Source: Candidatus Hodarchaeota archaeon (lineage in GTDB: Archaea > Asgardarchaeota > Heimdallarchaeia > Hodarchaeales > Hodarchaeaceae). Taken from it: DNA of 64,000 nt. Where the stretch lies: assembly GCA_016840285.1 (NCBI GenBank), contig JAEOSR010000043.1, forward strand, positions 1-64,000, written 5' to 3'. Position 1 is the first letter of the stretch; every line of letters begins with the position of its first letter. Positions 17,587 through 25,960 of the stretch are shown one piece after another. Below the pieces are notes generated by a model. It ran no database searches. It saw nothing but the letters and a program-made list of their open reading frames with translations, and was not told the origin of the DNA. The translations under genes and the position numbers were made by a program.

Positions 17587-18420
17587 GTGAAAAACAGTGA
17601 ACACAATGAAGGATCAAAAATTAACGAACAAGAACTATTCAATATATTATCTCATACAACAAGACGAATGATCCTTAGAGAATTGAGTAAACAATTATAT
17701 CTTTCATACTCCGAATTACAGATCCTAATACCCCAGAGCCCAGGTGTGATTTATCACCATCTAGAGAAACTACAAAAAAAAGGGTTAATTCAACAACGGA
17801 AAAGCAAAGAATATGAATTAGCACCTCTAGGTGTACAAGCTGTCTCCTATCTTGAGAAATTAGATGATGATGATGTATCCTCAGTAGTCACCCCCCGATC
17901 TCCCTTTCATGATATCTTCTTGAAAATCCCGTTATCGAGACTAATTCTAAAAAATCCATTGCGATGGGCAATGGAAATAGCTGCCTTAACCATAGTACTA
18001 TTTATCCTTCAACTAAATTTTCCAGTCTTAATTGTGGGGCCTTTTCTTCTCCCAACCACTCTCGAACTAGAATTTAGAATCTTCCTGGAAATTCTAATTT
18101 TTCTTCTCATGTTTTCAGGATTAATAATACTTGATTTAGTGATATTCAAAAAGAGAGATGTCGTGCCATTAGTCGCTGGTCTTTTAGTTTTACCTTTATT
18201 ATCCTTTGGGGCTTCTGTACTACTCTACTCGCTTTCAATTACCCTCATTACAGTTCCTTCGTTACTCTTTTGGATATTGACCTTTATTCTCCAATTAAGC
18301 TATGCCTACGTTCTTATTCATCTCCTGAATAAACTCGCAAGGCTATCTTTCGACCAATCAGTTATTGTTACACTATTGGTAGGTTATTTCTTTCTTCTCT
18401 GTGTATTTATTTTCAGTTGA
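17587..18420 (+). CDS. Membrane-anchored ArsR-like winged-helix regulator
   Basis: 277 residues. The N-terminal 90 residues form an ArsR-type winged helix: LFNILSHTTRRMILREL, YSELQILIPQSPGVIYHHLEKL as recognition region, and LIQQRKSKEYELAPLG as wing. The C-terminal half contains about five transmembrane helices (residues 128-277). This design, a DNA-binding domain tethered to the membrane, is common in archaea and fits sensing of membrane or surface conditions. It follows the acidic surface-protein gene by 84 bases and has its own GGAG site before a GTG start. Its target is unknown. Confidence 0.78.
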   Translation: MKNSEHNEGSKINEQELFNILSHTTRRMILRELSKQLYLSYSELQILIPQSPGVIYHHLEKLQKKGLIQQRKSKEYELAPLGVQAVSYLEKLDDDDVSSVVTPRSPFHDIFLKIPLSRLILKNPLRWAMEIAALTIVLFILQLNFPVLIVGPFLLPTTLELEFRIFLEILIFLLMFSGLIILDLVIFKKRDVVPLVAGLLVLPLLSFGASVLLYSLSITLITVPSLLFWILTFILQLSYAYVLIHLLNKLARLSFDQSVIVTLLVGYFFLLCVFIFS

Positions 18421-18432
18421 TATCATAGCGAA

Positions 18433-18466
18433 AACTATATATAACTAAGTAAAACATCTGTTTTAC
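18433..18466 (+). promoter_or_regulatory. Promoter with operator-like inverted repeat
   Basis: A TATA box (ACTATATATAAC, 18434-18445) is followed by GTAAAAC-N4-GTTTTAC (18449-18466). Transcription should start about 25 bases past the TATA box, so the repeat covers the expected start site, a standard repressor position. A second, shorter palindrome ATCAC-T-GTGAT lies at 18482-18492. Both precede the small gene at 18498 and the polyproline protein gene. Confidence 0.5.
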
Positions 18467-18497
18467 ATGATACAACTGATGATCACTGTGATTAACT

Positions 18498-18653
18498 ATG
18501 TATAAATGTCAGCTAAAACAAGTCAAAGACGACTTATTTGATCTTTATTACTTTGATTTGGCTTCATATATTTCCATGGCTAGAAAAATCATCGAAGAGC
18601 ACGAGAATTCCAATCAATTAAGCACAGACAAATCATCAAACAAGAATGAATGA
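18498..18653 (+). CDS. Small hypothetical protein coupled to the polyproline gene
   Basis: 51 residues, starting MYKCQLKQVKDD and ending SSNKNE; mostly an amphipathic helix with aromatic residues (LFDLYYFDLASYISMARK). It overlaps the next gene by eight bases, which suggests translational coupling. It sits immediately behind the promoter and operator-like repeats. The ribosome-binding site is weak. It is accepted mainly because of position and coupling. Confidence 0.4.
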   Translation: MYKCQLKQVKDDLFDLYYFDLASYISMARKIIEEHENSNQLSTDKSSNKNE

Positions 18654-19527
18654 AGTTGGTCTTATGATACCACCTAGAAACGATTATTCCAATCCTGATG
18701 ATGATATTGATGAGGATGAGGATGAAATTGACGATGATGATATAACCTCCCACACCCAACGACATCAAATATCTTCTCCTCCTCGTCCACCTCGCCCTCC
18801 TCGTGTACCTCCTCTTCCTCCCTTACCTCCTTTACCCCCCGTACCTCATGATATAGAATTTTTGAAATCAGATAAAGTTATCGGGATTCGGGGATTAGAC
18901 GCTCGATTGTATAAAGACATTAGTCGTATTGCTAAGAAGAATGGTGTTAGTATTGCGGAATTGATTAATCGTATCTTCGCTAAGTATCGGTATACCTCTC
19001 TAAGCGAAAATGGTAATACCATTAGTAATATCGATTCTCTCGAACTTTTCGAGGAAGACCTAGCTCATCTAGATGAGGGTGAGACCATTAGCATCATTGG
19101 AATTAAGAACCTCCTATTAGGACCTGATATCACACATGAATCTTTCAAGAAAATTCTAACCATCGACCATATTGAACGCATTTGGGTTCCCTCTCGTCTT
19201 TTCTTACCTATGGTTAAAAAAGCTAAAAATTGCCCCAAAATTGAAAGGTACAAAGGAGATAAAATTCCCCAAATCATTCAAAATAGTTTTGACTCCGATG
19301 TCCATCTTACTAGCTCTTTTTTTGAATATTTCCTTGAAACTGAGCAAATGGTAGATCTAACTGTATATGGGGAGCTTAGAATAGATAAAGACGTTAGTCT
19401 CGATGATTTTAAAAGCGTCATCTATAGTCTTAGGGTGGACAGTGATATTCAAGCTCCACGTCATCTTATTGGCTTTTTATATGCGAAATCCAAATGTTAT
19501 GGTGAGATTGAAGAGATCGAAGATTAA
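18646..19527 (+). CDS. Acidic, polyproline and ribbon-helix-helix-like protein
   Basis: 293 residues, not a family I recognise. Residues 18-33 are almost all D and E. Residues 45-67 form a proline-rich run of PPRP and PPLP units. Residues 81-115 (IRGLDARLYKDISRIAKKNG, then VSIAELINRIF) look like a ribbon-helix-helix-like unit. The rest contains two similar units of about 60 residues, near 140-200 and 230-290, each with a strand-rich start (ISIIGIKNLLLGPDIT; LTVYGELRIDKDVS), a helix and a P-x-x-L segment. The polyproline run could bind a profilin- or SH3-type partner. A profilin-like gene exists 22 kb away, but no link is shown. Confidence 0.65.
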   Translation: MNEVGLMIPPRNDYSNPDDDIDEDEDEIDDDDITSHTQRHQISSPPRPPRPPRVPPLPPLPPLPPVPHDIEFLKSDKVIGIRGLDARLYKDISRIAKKNGVSIAELINRIFAKYRYTSLSENGNTISNIDSLELFEEDLAHLDEGETISIIGIKNLLLGPDITHESFKKILTIDHIERIWVPSRLFLPMVKKAKNCPKIERYKGDKIPQIIQNSFDSDVHLTSSFFEYFLETEQMVDLTVYGELRIDKDVSLDDFKSVIYSLRVDSDIQAPRHLIGFLYAKSKCYGEIEEIED

Positions 19528-19657
19528 TCACTCTAAGATACTATTTCCACGCTTTTTTGTTTCTCCCATAACCAATCCTTTAAATATGATTATCTTTAGT
19601 TTTAATTATAGATTTTCGTTTAATGACATTTTATTGTAACATCTGGAAGTAATTCCC

Positions 19658-19792
19658 TTGATTGATGGTGGTATCGTCGTAGCATCAGGAATCAACACCA
19701 TCATTGCTTTTATATCAGCCTTTATCTTGATTAGACATTATTATCATTTTAAAAAAGCTAATTGTTGCTTAAATTTGGTATTGACCTACTGA
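19658..19792 (+). CDS. Small single-helix membrane protein
   Basis: A TTG-started frame of 44 codons: a glycine-rich start, the hydrophobic helix NTIIAFISAFILI, then a basic-aromatic tail RHYYHFKK. GGAAG lies eight bases upstream of the TTG, and a TATA-like CCTTTAAATATG at 19575 precedes it. The 3' end overlaps the convergent MFS gene by 24 bases. Size and start codon make it uncertain. Confidence 0.35.
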   Translation: MIDGGIVVASGINTIIAFISAFILIRHYYHFKKANCCLNLVLTY

Positions 19793-20971
19793 TTCAGGGT
19801 CAGATGTTATTTGGATATTGAAATAACCAATTAAAGCTCCTACAAAAGCGGTACTTGAAAACACTAGTCCAATTACTGAATACCCATAATTAATCCAGAT
19901 CAATCCGCTCAATCCTGAACCAAGTGCTGATGCACTAGCGTTTAGAGCCTGATTTATAGATAGAACAGTTCCTTTTGAGTCAGATGCCACCTGAGTGAGT
20001 AAGACGGGTACTTCAGACATCGCAAAATCAAATGCGGTTCCTAATAACATCAACCAAAAGATCACATAAAAATGATTAAAAGAAAAATGAGACAAAAAAA
20101 TCATACAACCTGCAGCAACCACTAAGCCTGATATAGTACACCGTTTTGGTCCAATTCTGTCCCCCACCCAAGTTGCGAGGAGAGTCCCAAACAGCGTTCC
20201 TACTCCCATAAAAGCTAAAATGACACTTATTGATGTTTCCTTGATTTGAAATTTTGTTTCCATCCAAATGGGGAAGAATGCAAAGATCCCTTGAATAGCT
20301 CCAACTGCAAAGAACATTAATAGTAATCCTGAAAGTGCACTCTTATTTGATACTACCCTTTTAAATAACTTTAAACTCTGTTCGATTATAGGTCCTTGAT
20401 TGGGAGATTCATTTTTGGTAGAGGCCATTAAATTGATTAATACACTTGAACATAATGCAAGAAGTCCTAATACTATAAATGGAAATCGCCAACTCAAATG
20501 TTCAATCGAATAACCTACTAGAGGTACTCCAAATATGAAAGTGATTGGCCACGACAAGCGGACGAACCCCATTGCACGTGACCTCTCTTCATAGGTATAT
20601 TGATCAGCTAATTCTGCTAACAAAGCAGGTAAAAAAATGGCTTTTCCCAGCCCAGCTAAGGCTCGTGCAATCAAGATAAGTGACCAGTCTTGAGCTATGG
20701 TCATAAGGCCTGAACTTAATGCAAATACAATTAATCCAAAGGTTAAAAATTTTCTCCTTCCATATTGATCAGATAAACTACCGAATACTGGACTAAAAAG
20801 AATAAATATTGAATATACCGAGACAAGAAATCCCATAAGCCATATCTGGACATTAAAGGATTCACTGAGGGTACTAAAATATAACGTAATGCTCTGGAAA
20901 TCGAGGTCAAGAGCAATCCGAGCCAATAATAAGATTGCCAATTGAGCTGAAGAAGATCTCACGCGTCTCAT
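19769..20971 (-). CDS. Major facilitator superfamily transporter
   Basis: 400-residue secondary carrier with 12 predicted helices. The loop after helix 2 contains GSLSDQYGRRKF, the MFS signature motif A, and a half-copy WVGDRIGPKR occurs in the second half (around 275). Helix 4-5 with LGKAIFLPALLAELADQY also fits. The likeliest class is drug/H+ antiporters (DHA1-like) by size and motif, but the substrate is unknown. A thioredoxin-like gene precedes it by nine bases on the same strand, so they form an operon. Confidence 0.88.
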   Translation of the reverse strand: MRRVRSSSAQLAILLLARIALDLDFQSITLYFSTLSESFNVQIWLMGFLVSVYSIFILFSPVFGSLSDQYGRRKFLTFGLIVFALSSGLMTIAQDWSLILIARALAGLGKAIFLPALLAELADQYTYEERSRAMGFVRLSWPITFIFGVPLVGYSIEHLSWRFPFIVLGLLALCSSVLINLMASTKNESPNQGPIIEQSLKLFKRVVSNKSALSGLLLMFFAVGAIQGIFAFFPIWMETKFQIKETSISVILAFMGVGTLFGTLLATWVGDRIGPKRCTISGLVVAAGCMIFLSHFSFNHFYVIFWLMLLGTAFDFAMSEVPVLLTQVASDSKGTVLSINQALNASASALGSGLSGLIWINYGYSVIGLVFSSTAFVGALIGYFNIQITSDPESVGQYQI

Positions 20972-20980
20972 CTGATCACA

Positions 20981-21226
20981 CTAGTCTAATCTTATTTCAT
21001 TCAATATTCGTTCTTCAGTGATTTCTTTACCGTAAAGAATGGTTTTATGAATCTTAATTGCTGGGAGAGTTCGTAATTCTCCTTTTAGGAATTTTGTTAC
21101 TGACCCAACTCTTATAATATTAACATTAGGATAATTCTTTTCAATCTTATTCAATATTTTCCGAGCACGGATACATCGTGGGCAAATTATAGAGTGAAAA
21201 AAGACTATTTGGTGATTCATTGGCAA
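20981..21226 (-). CDS. Small thioredoxin/glutaredoxin-like protein
   Basis: 81 residues with one thioredoxin fold. The strand IVFFHSIICPRCIRARKIL carries the redox pair CPRC (about 14-17). A helix, the strand NIIRV, and TLPAIKIH with the cis-proline follow. Length is typical of archaeal mini-thioredoxins. It probably reduces disulphides in the cytoplasm. It lies directly upstream of the MFS gene in the same direction. Confidence 0.75.
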   Translation of the reverse strand: MPMNHQIVFFHSIICPRCIRARKILNKIEKNYPNVNIIRVGSVTKFLKGELRTLPAIKIHKTILYGKEITEERILNEIRLD

Positions 21227-21360
21227 TCTTCTGAGTTAACTTATCCTACGAATTTACTATTATTATTTTTTCACATAAGAGTCTTTATTCATTAGAGAAA
21301 TTATAAAAATATTAAGAAAAGGAAAAAAATTATAGAAGCAACAAGAAAAGACTACATAGT

Positions 21361-21936
21361 TTGAGAGAAAAGGGAATACTATTGTCAACAAAAGACAATT
21401 TATCACAGTTATCTGAGGAAGAGTTAGAAAAGCTTTATCAGGATAAGAAATCTGAATATGATCAAAAATTGGCCAAGAATCGTCGAATCAGGGGAATTCT
21501 ATCAAGGAAAATCAATGAAAAACGACAAACTGTAAACAATCTCACAAAAGAGATTGATGATTTTCTTGCTTCCCATCCTGAGCTCTCTGTCGCCAAACAA
21601 GACTTTGACGACACAGATTATGATCCAGAGGAATTGAAGCTATTAATTCAAGAAAAGCAAAAGATCCTTTCACAACTTCATTCGAAGAAATTGCAAATCG
21701 AAAAAAGTATTCCTGAAATAACCAACCACATTAGGCACCAAAAGTTGTTGGAGGATCAATATCAAAAAGAAATCAACGTACTTATTTCCCAAACCGAAAC
21801 TCTTTCTGATTCTGAGAATTCTGAATTATTAGAGTTAGAGCAACTTTCACAGGAGAATAAATCTGCTCAAGATGAACTTGAGGCGCTCATTATCGAGATA
21901 GATGAGCTTCGTAAAGGAATTCATCAGCAAGGATAA
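21361..21936 (+). CDS. Coiled-coil protein (first of pair)
   Basis: 191 residues, almost wholly charged heptad-like helix. Start is TTG (21361 or the in-frame TTG at 21382). Segments such as SEEELEKLYQDKKSEYDQKL and LIQEKQKILSQLHSKKLQ are typical of long coiled coils; a short break with DFDDTDYDPEELK (residues 81-93) may be a hinge. There is no ATPase motif, so it is not an SMC by itself. Its stop is seven bases before the next coiled-coil gene, and the two probably form a complex. Confidence 0.65.
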   Translation: MREKGILLSTKDNLSQLSEEELEKLYQDKKSEYDQKLAKNRRIRGILSRKINEKRQTVNNLTKEIDDFLASHPELSVAKQDFDDTDYDPEELKLLIQEKQKILSQLHSKKLQIEKSIPEITNHIRHQKLLEDQYQKEINVLISQTETLSDSENSELLELEQLSQENKSAQDELEALIIEIDELRKGIHQQG

Positions 21937-21943
21937 GGTGTTT

Positions 21944-22912
21944 ATGTCTACACGGATCGATGATATTCTTAATCTCGAAAAGGAATTAAAAAAAGAGGCT
22001 GAATCCCATCTTCAATTGAAAGCAGATCTTTCAAACAAATTAACTGAATTATCTACTAAAGTATCATCCTTTTCAGATCACTTAACCAATCTTAAAGAAA
22101 AGCCTCCACTTCGAGAAAACACAATTTCAATTGATATTACACCACTTGTTCAAACTAATAACCAGCTGGAGGAGGAAATAAATCAATTACAAGAAGAAAT
22201 TGCCCCATTTGAGCAACAGTTAGCGCAGTTAAATTCTGAACGGAGTATTATCGACTCTAAAATCGAAGTCTTATTGCAAGAAAAAAGAGAACAGGAAGAA
22301 AAAGCCTTAGAATTGGAAAAAAAGCAGACAAAAAAACGATCAAGTAATAAGGTTCAAAATGAACGAGATAAACTCAAGAAAATAAGAGATCGAATTGCAG
22401 AACAGAACAATATCAAAGAGAATCTTGTGGAATTTTTGAGTACCTTGGATACTATCCAGAGGGTTATTAGTACTTATTCTCCTCTTGCAGAATCTAATAT
22501 TACCTTACCGTCTGAAGTAACAAAAGAAATCAAGGTGTTAATAATAAATTCAAAGAAATCTTTCGATGAGGCACAAACAAATTTTGATCCGAACAATTTA
22601 GTTCCTTTCTTGGTTGATGCAGACGAGTCGTACCGAAACATTATTTCAGCATTCATCAAACTATGTGATAACATTCCAAATTCCTTATTAGAATCTGAAT
22701 TTGATGAACAGATTCATACTCTTGTTAATAATGGGTTGATGCTAAACACCCGTCATTTAAATGCAGTCCAGTCAATGCTTATGAAACTAGAGAAAGGGGT
22801 TGAGATTGCCCCCCTAGCGTCATTTTCAAACGAGATCAAGAAATATTTTGTAGATAATCTCACATATCTTCGAATAACTGGTTGGGTAATATTAGAACCT
22901 CCATCTTCATAG
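21944..22912 (+). CDS. Coiled-coil protein (second of pair)
   Basis: 322 residues from the ATG at 21944, chosen over the in-frame ATG at 21902 because the latter lies inside the previous gene and GGTG precedes 21944. Residues up to about 150 form a long coiled coil. The C-terminal ~170 residues look like a helical globular domain (RVISTYSPLAESNI ... EIKKYFVDNLTYLRITGWV). No nucleotide-binding motif is present. With the preceding gene it may be a structural, scaffold or division-related pair; no specific role can be assigned. Confidence 0.65.
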   Translation: MSTRIDDILNLEKELKKEAESHLQLKADLSNKLTELSTKVSSFSDHLTNLKEKPPLRENTISIDITPLVQTNNQLEEEINQLQEEIAPFEQQLAQLNSERSIIDSKIEVLLQEKREQEEKALELEKKQTKKRSSNKVQNERDKLKKIRDRIAEQNNIKENLVEFLSTLDTIQRVISTYSPLAESNITLPSEVTKEIKVLIINSKKSFDEAQTNFDPNNLVPFLVDADESYRNIISAFIKLCDNIPNSLLESEFDEQIHTLVNNGLMLNTRHLNAVQSMLMKLEKGVEIAPLASFSNEIKKYFVDNLTYLRITGWVILEPPSS

Positions 22913-22920
22913 AAAAACAA

Positions 22921-23340
22921 TCATTTAGTTACGTCGATTATTTGTTTTGCGAAAGTAACTGCTGAAGTTACAGCCTCAGTACATTTTTCTCGTCTCCCTG
23001 GCATGTCAAAATCGATTTCTCCTTCAGCGCCACCAAATTCATCCATTAAGTCAAAACAATTTAGTGATTCTAATCTTTCTTTAAAATTAGTCTTCCATAT
23101 CGTTGTCTTTTCCTTTATTTCTTCATCAGTCAATCCTTTTTCAACAAGAATTAAACTTATCGCAGCTAAAGAACCTGTAACAGCTCCACAAATTGATCCT
23201 TCACCAAAACCACCACCCATTGGAAGCATGGCTTTATGGAACGGATCACATAACGATTCATAACCATAATGAGATAAAAGAGCGCATACTGTTGTTCTTG
23301 CGCAATTATTTTCTTCCCAAAGTTCTAATGTTTTTTCCAT
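22921..23340 (-). CDS. C_GCAxxG_C_C family redox-active protein
   Basis: 139 residues from the ATG at 23340. The longer in-frame start at 23418 adds 26 residues, basic at first, that do not look like the family. MGGGFGEGSICGAVTGSL contains the diagnostic GGGF-x4-CGAxxG segment. Further cysteines are in NNCARTTVCAL, ESLCDPF, LNCFDL and EKCTEAV. The family binds a cofactor or redox-active disulphide and is frequent in anaerobes. Its role is not established. It converges on the second coiled-coil gene with eight bases between stops. Confidence 0.78.
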   Translation of the reverse strand: MEKTLELWEENNCARTTVCALLSHYGYESLCDPFHKAMLPMGGGFGEGSICGAVTGSLAAISLILVEKGLTDEEIKEKTTIWKTNFKERLESLNCFDLMDEFGGAEGEIDFDMPGRREKCTEAVTSAVTFAKQIIDVTK

Positions 23341-23572
23341 AAGACTAAGTTTTTTTCCCAAAAAAAAGACTCTCCTTTTTTGCTTTGCACATATGAATCT
23401 ATTAATCATTCTATACATCTGTTGAAAATGAAATATGGAATCATTGTTTTTTGTATTATGTATAGAACGAGTTTATTGCTTTTTTTTAAGATTTCATCTC
23501 GCAGGTAAGTAATAGATCAATAAAATGAAGCGACCAGGATATTACATATGCGTGAAGAAATTTAGATAATAA

Positions 23573-24616
23573 TCATGATAGAAGTGGTTTTTGAGCTCGA
23601 AAGATAAGAGTACCATCTTCCAATGTTTCTTCTATAACTGGATGAAAACCTGTTTCAGTTAAACGATTAATACTTTCTGTGATAGTCATATGTGATAATT
23701 TAGGAACTCCTAGGGATGATTGGAAGAATTTAAGAAGCATAGAAAATGATAATTGCTGTCTTGGATATGTTTCTAACCAACCACTATCTATTTCAATATT
23801 CGATACAATTATTAGCTGACCACCATCATTTAAAGCTTTGAAAAGTTTATGTAAAAGCTCACGATTAAAACCTCCGGCGTCACAATTCATGATCATATCA
23901 AATCCTGTGGGTAAATCGTCTTGGTCGTAGTCAGCGACCTGATATTCAATTCGATCCGCAACTGAGGTTTCATCTGCGATCTCTCTTCCAATAACACAAA
24001 CATTAGGGATATCTATAACAACAGCAGTTAGATCAGGGTGTTGCTTCAATAAGGCTAATGAAATCACCCCTGATCCTCCCCCTAGATCCATCAATCTCTT
24101 CACACTAGTTAGATCTAATTTCTCTGCCAATTTTTCTCCTACTGAGTAGTGTACCTCATACAACGTATATGTAAATCGTCGTGCATATTCAGGATCTTCT
24201 TTCATCTGTTTAAACCAATCAGATGGCCTCTTTCCCTGCGATGTCCAAACTGATTTTGGATGAGTAATATGGGAAGCTAAATTGTTTCCAGAGGGGTATT
24301 GAGCTTGAGACTCTTGAGCTATAAATGACCACGATTCTGGGCTATAGGTATCGATAATTGTCGATTGTGTTAAAGAAGATGGTGTATAAGTATTATTTTT
24401 CCGCTCTAGAAGTCCTAATTCAAGTAAAAGCTCAAGCCAATAGTGACAACGATCTAGAGGGATCCCTAATTTTTGAGATACTGTGTTGGCATTCAACGGT
24501 TCCTCATCCAAACGCCAAAAAAGGTGCAACTCTAAAGCTGCTGCTACAGCTGCAGGAATAACATGCATCTTCAGAATAGTTCTTACATCCTCAGTCGTTT
24601 TTAGTTCTATATTCAC
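23573..24616 (-). CDS. SAM-dependent O-methyltransferase with winged-helix domain
   Basis: 347 residues of the acetylserotonin O-methyltransferase-like family. The N-terminal 90 residues form the winged-helix dimerisation domain (VSQKLGIPLDRCHYWLELLLELGLLERKN). The Rossmann fold follows, with SAM motif I LMDLGGGSGVISLALL near 190, acidic VVIDIPNV, and the post-motif LNDGGQLIIVSN. Substrate is unknown; members methylate phenols, quinones and secondary metabolites. It lies 28 bases after the aminotransferase gene on the same strand, and the two probably share a transcript. Confidence 0.82.
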   Translation of the reverse strand: MNIELKTTEDVRTILKMHVIPAAVAAALELHLFWRLDEEPLNANTVSQKLGIPLDRCHYWLELLLELGLLERKNNTYTPSSLTQSTIIDTYSPESWSFIAQESQAQYPSGNNLASHITHPKSVWTSQGKRPSDWFKQMKEDPEYARRFTYTLYEVHYSVGEKLAEKLDLTSVKRLMDLGGGSGVISLALLKQHPDLTAVVIDIPNVCVIGREIADETSVADRIEYQVADYDQDDLPTGFDMIMNCDAGGFNRELLHKLFKALNDGGQLIIVSNIEIDSGWLETYPRQQLSFSMLLKFFQSSLGVPKLSHMTITESINRLTETGFHPVIEETLEDGTLIFRAQKPLLS

Positions 24617-24644
24617 TATTCAATCCTCCTCATGGAGAGATTTA

Positions 24645-25802
24645 TTAGCCTAAGTACTTTCTAATACGTTTAAAGGCTTCTCTTATCTCTTGAACCGAGC
24701 GTGAGAAAGCTACTCGTAAGTATCCCTCAGCTGAATCCCCAAAAGCAGAACCAGGAACTAAGGACACATTGGCATTCATTAGAATGTCAATTGCAACCTC
24801 TTCAGAAGATTTTTCACTAAAATCATACTTGACAAAACCATAGAAAGCTCCATCTATTGATTTAAGGGACAAACCATCTGTTTTTTGGACTTCTTCCATC
24901 AGAACACTTCTTCGCTCTGGGAACAGTTCATTTATCAGTTTTCTTGCTTGAGCTCTTTCCTTCAAAGCTGTAACACCGCCCCATTGACAGAAATTCGTGG
25001 GACATGTTGTAGTGGCTTGAATTATTTTGAGAATACCGTCTGCGATTTCCGAATTACTGATTGTCCAACCAAGACGATAACCAGTCATGCTATATGTTTT
25101 GGCAAAGCCATTAATTACGATAATATTTTGACGCCAATCATCGAATTCCGTTAAAAGTGTCCCTATTGTAGTATTAATGTAAATATAGTCACTATAGATT
25201 TCATCGCTGACAATGAAGATATTATAATCCTCCACAAGATCTTTAAGAAATTTTACCTCTTCAGAAGAAAGAACATGAGACGAAGGATTATTCGGAGAAT
25301 TAATTAAAATAGCCTTTGTCTTCTTAGAGATATTATTCAAGATTTCACTCTTATTTAAAGAAAAATCTGTAGTCATTGGAATCTTAACAGTGGTAGCTCC
25401 TGCTAACTGTGCCATATCGGGATAACTTACCCAAAATGGCTCAGGAATGATTATTTGATCCCCACGGTTTAAAATTGTATAAAATGCTGCAAAAACTCCC
25501 AGCTTTCCTCCTGAAGTTATTTTTACTTCATCATTCGGATCTATAGATAATCCAAAATCTTCTTGATAGAGCTGACTTACACTTTGACGTAATTCAGGAA
25601 TTCCTGAGCTAACAGTATAACTGGTTTTACCTTCATCAATTGCTTTCTTTGTTGTCTCAATTATTGATGAAAGGGGCTGGAAATCCGGTTGACCTATTGA
25701 AAGATGAATAATTTGGTGACCTTCTCTCTCCCTTTTTTTTGCCATGGAGAGAAAATTCATGGTTGGTGAACCTTTTAAAATTCCTACTTGATCTGATATC
25801 AT
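24645..25802 (-). CDS. Class I PLP aminotransferase (aspartate aminotransferase-like)
   Basis: 385-residue fold-type I aminotransferase. Landmarks are SIGQPDF near 35, SGGKLGVF near 93 (PLP phosphate), NSPNNPSSHV near 168 with the PLP-ring asparagine, SDEIYSDYIY near 198, and the Schiff-base lysine in GFAKTYSMTGYRLGW near 233. The arginine in LRVAFSRS near the C-terminus binds the substrate carboxylate. The exact amino acid pair cannot be told within this broad family. A methyltransferase gene follows. Confidence 0.92.
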   Translation of the reverse strand: MISDQVGILKGSPTMNFLSMAKKREREGHQIIHLSIGQPDFQPLSSIIETTKKAIDEGKTSYTVSSGIPELRQSVSQLYQEDFGLSIDPNDEVKITSGGKLGVFAAFYTILNRGDQIIIPEPFWVSYPDMAQLAGATTVKIPMTTDFSLNKSEILNNISKKTKAILINSPNNPSSHVLSSEEVKFLKDLVEDYNIFIVSDEIYSDYIYINTTIGTLLTEFDDWRQNIIVINGFAKTYSMTGYRLGWTISNSEIADGILKIIQATTTCPTNFCQWGGVTALKERAQARKLINELFPERRSVLMEEVQKTDGLSLKSIDGAFYGFVKYDFSEKSSEEVAIDILMNANVSLVPGSAFGDSAEGYLRVAFSRSVQEIREAFKRIRKYLG

Positions 25803-25960
25803 GATAATTACTCCTACTTGGTCTTTCTTATTGAAAATTGAATGTGATTATTAGTTAATCCATAAATTAAATATAGTACTGAAACCTCTATAAAGAAAGA
25901 CTAAAAAAGTTACTATATACGATTAGAGGAAATGAATTATCCAGATTATAGAGGATTCAT

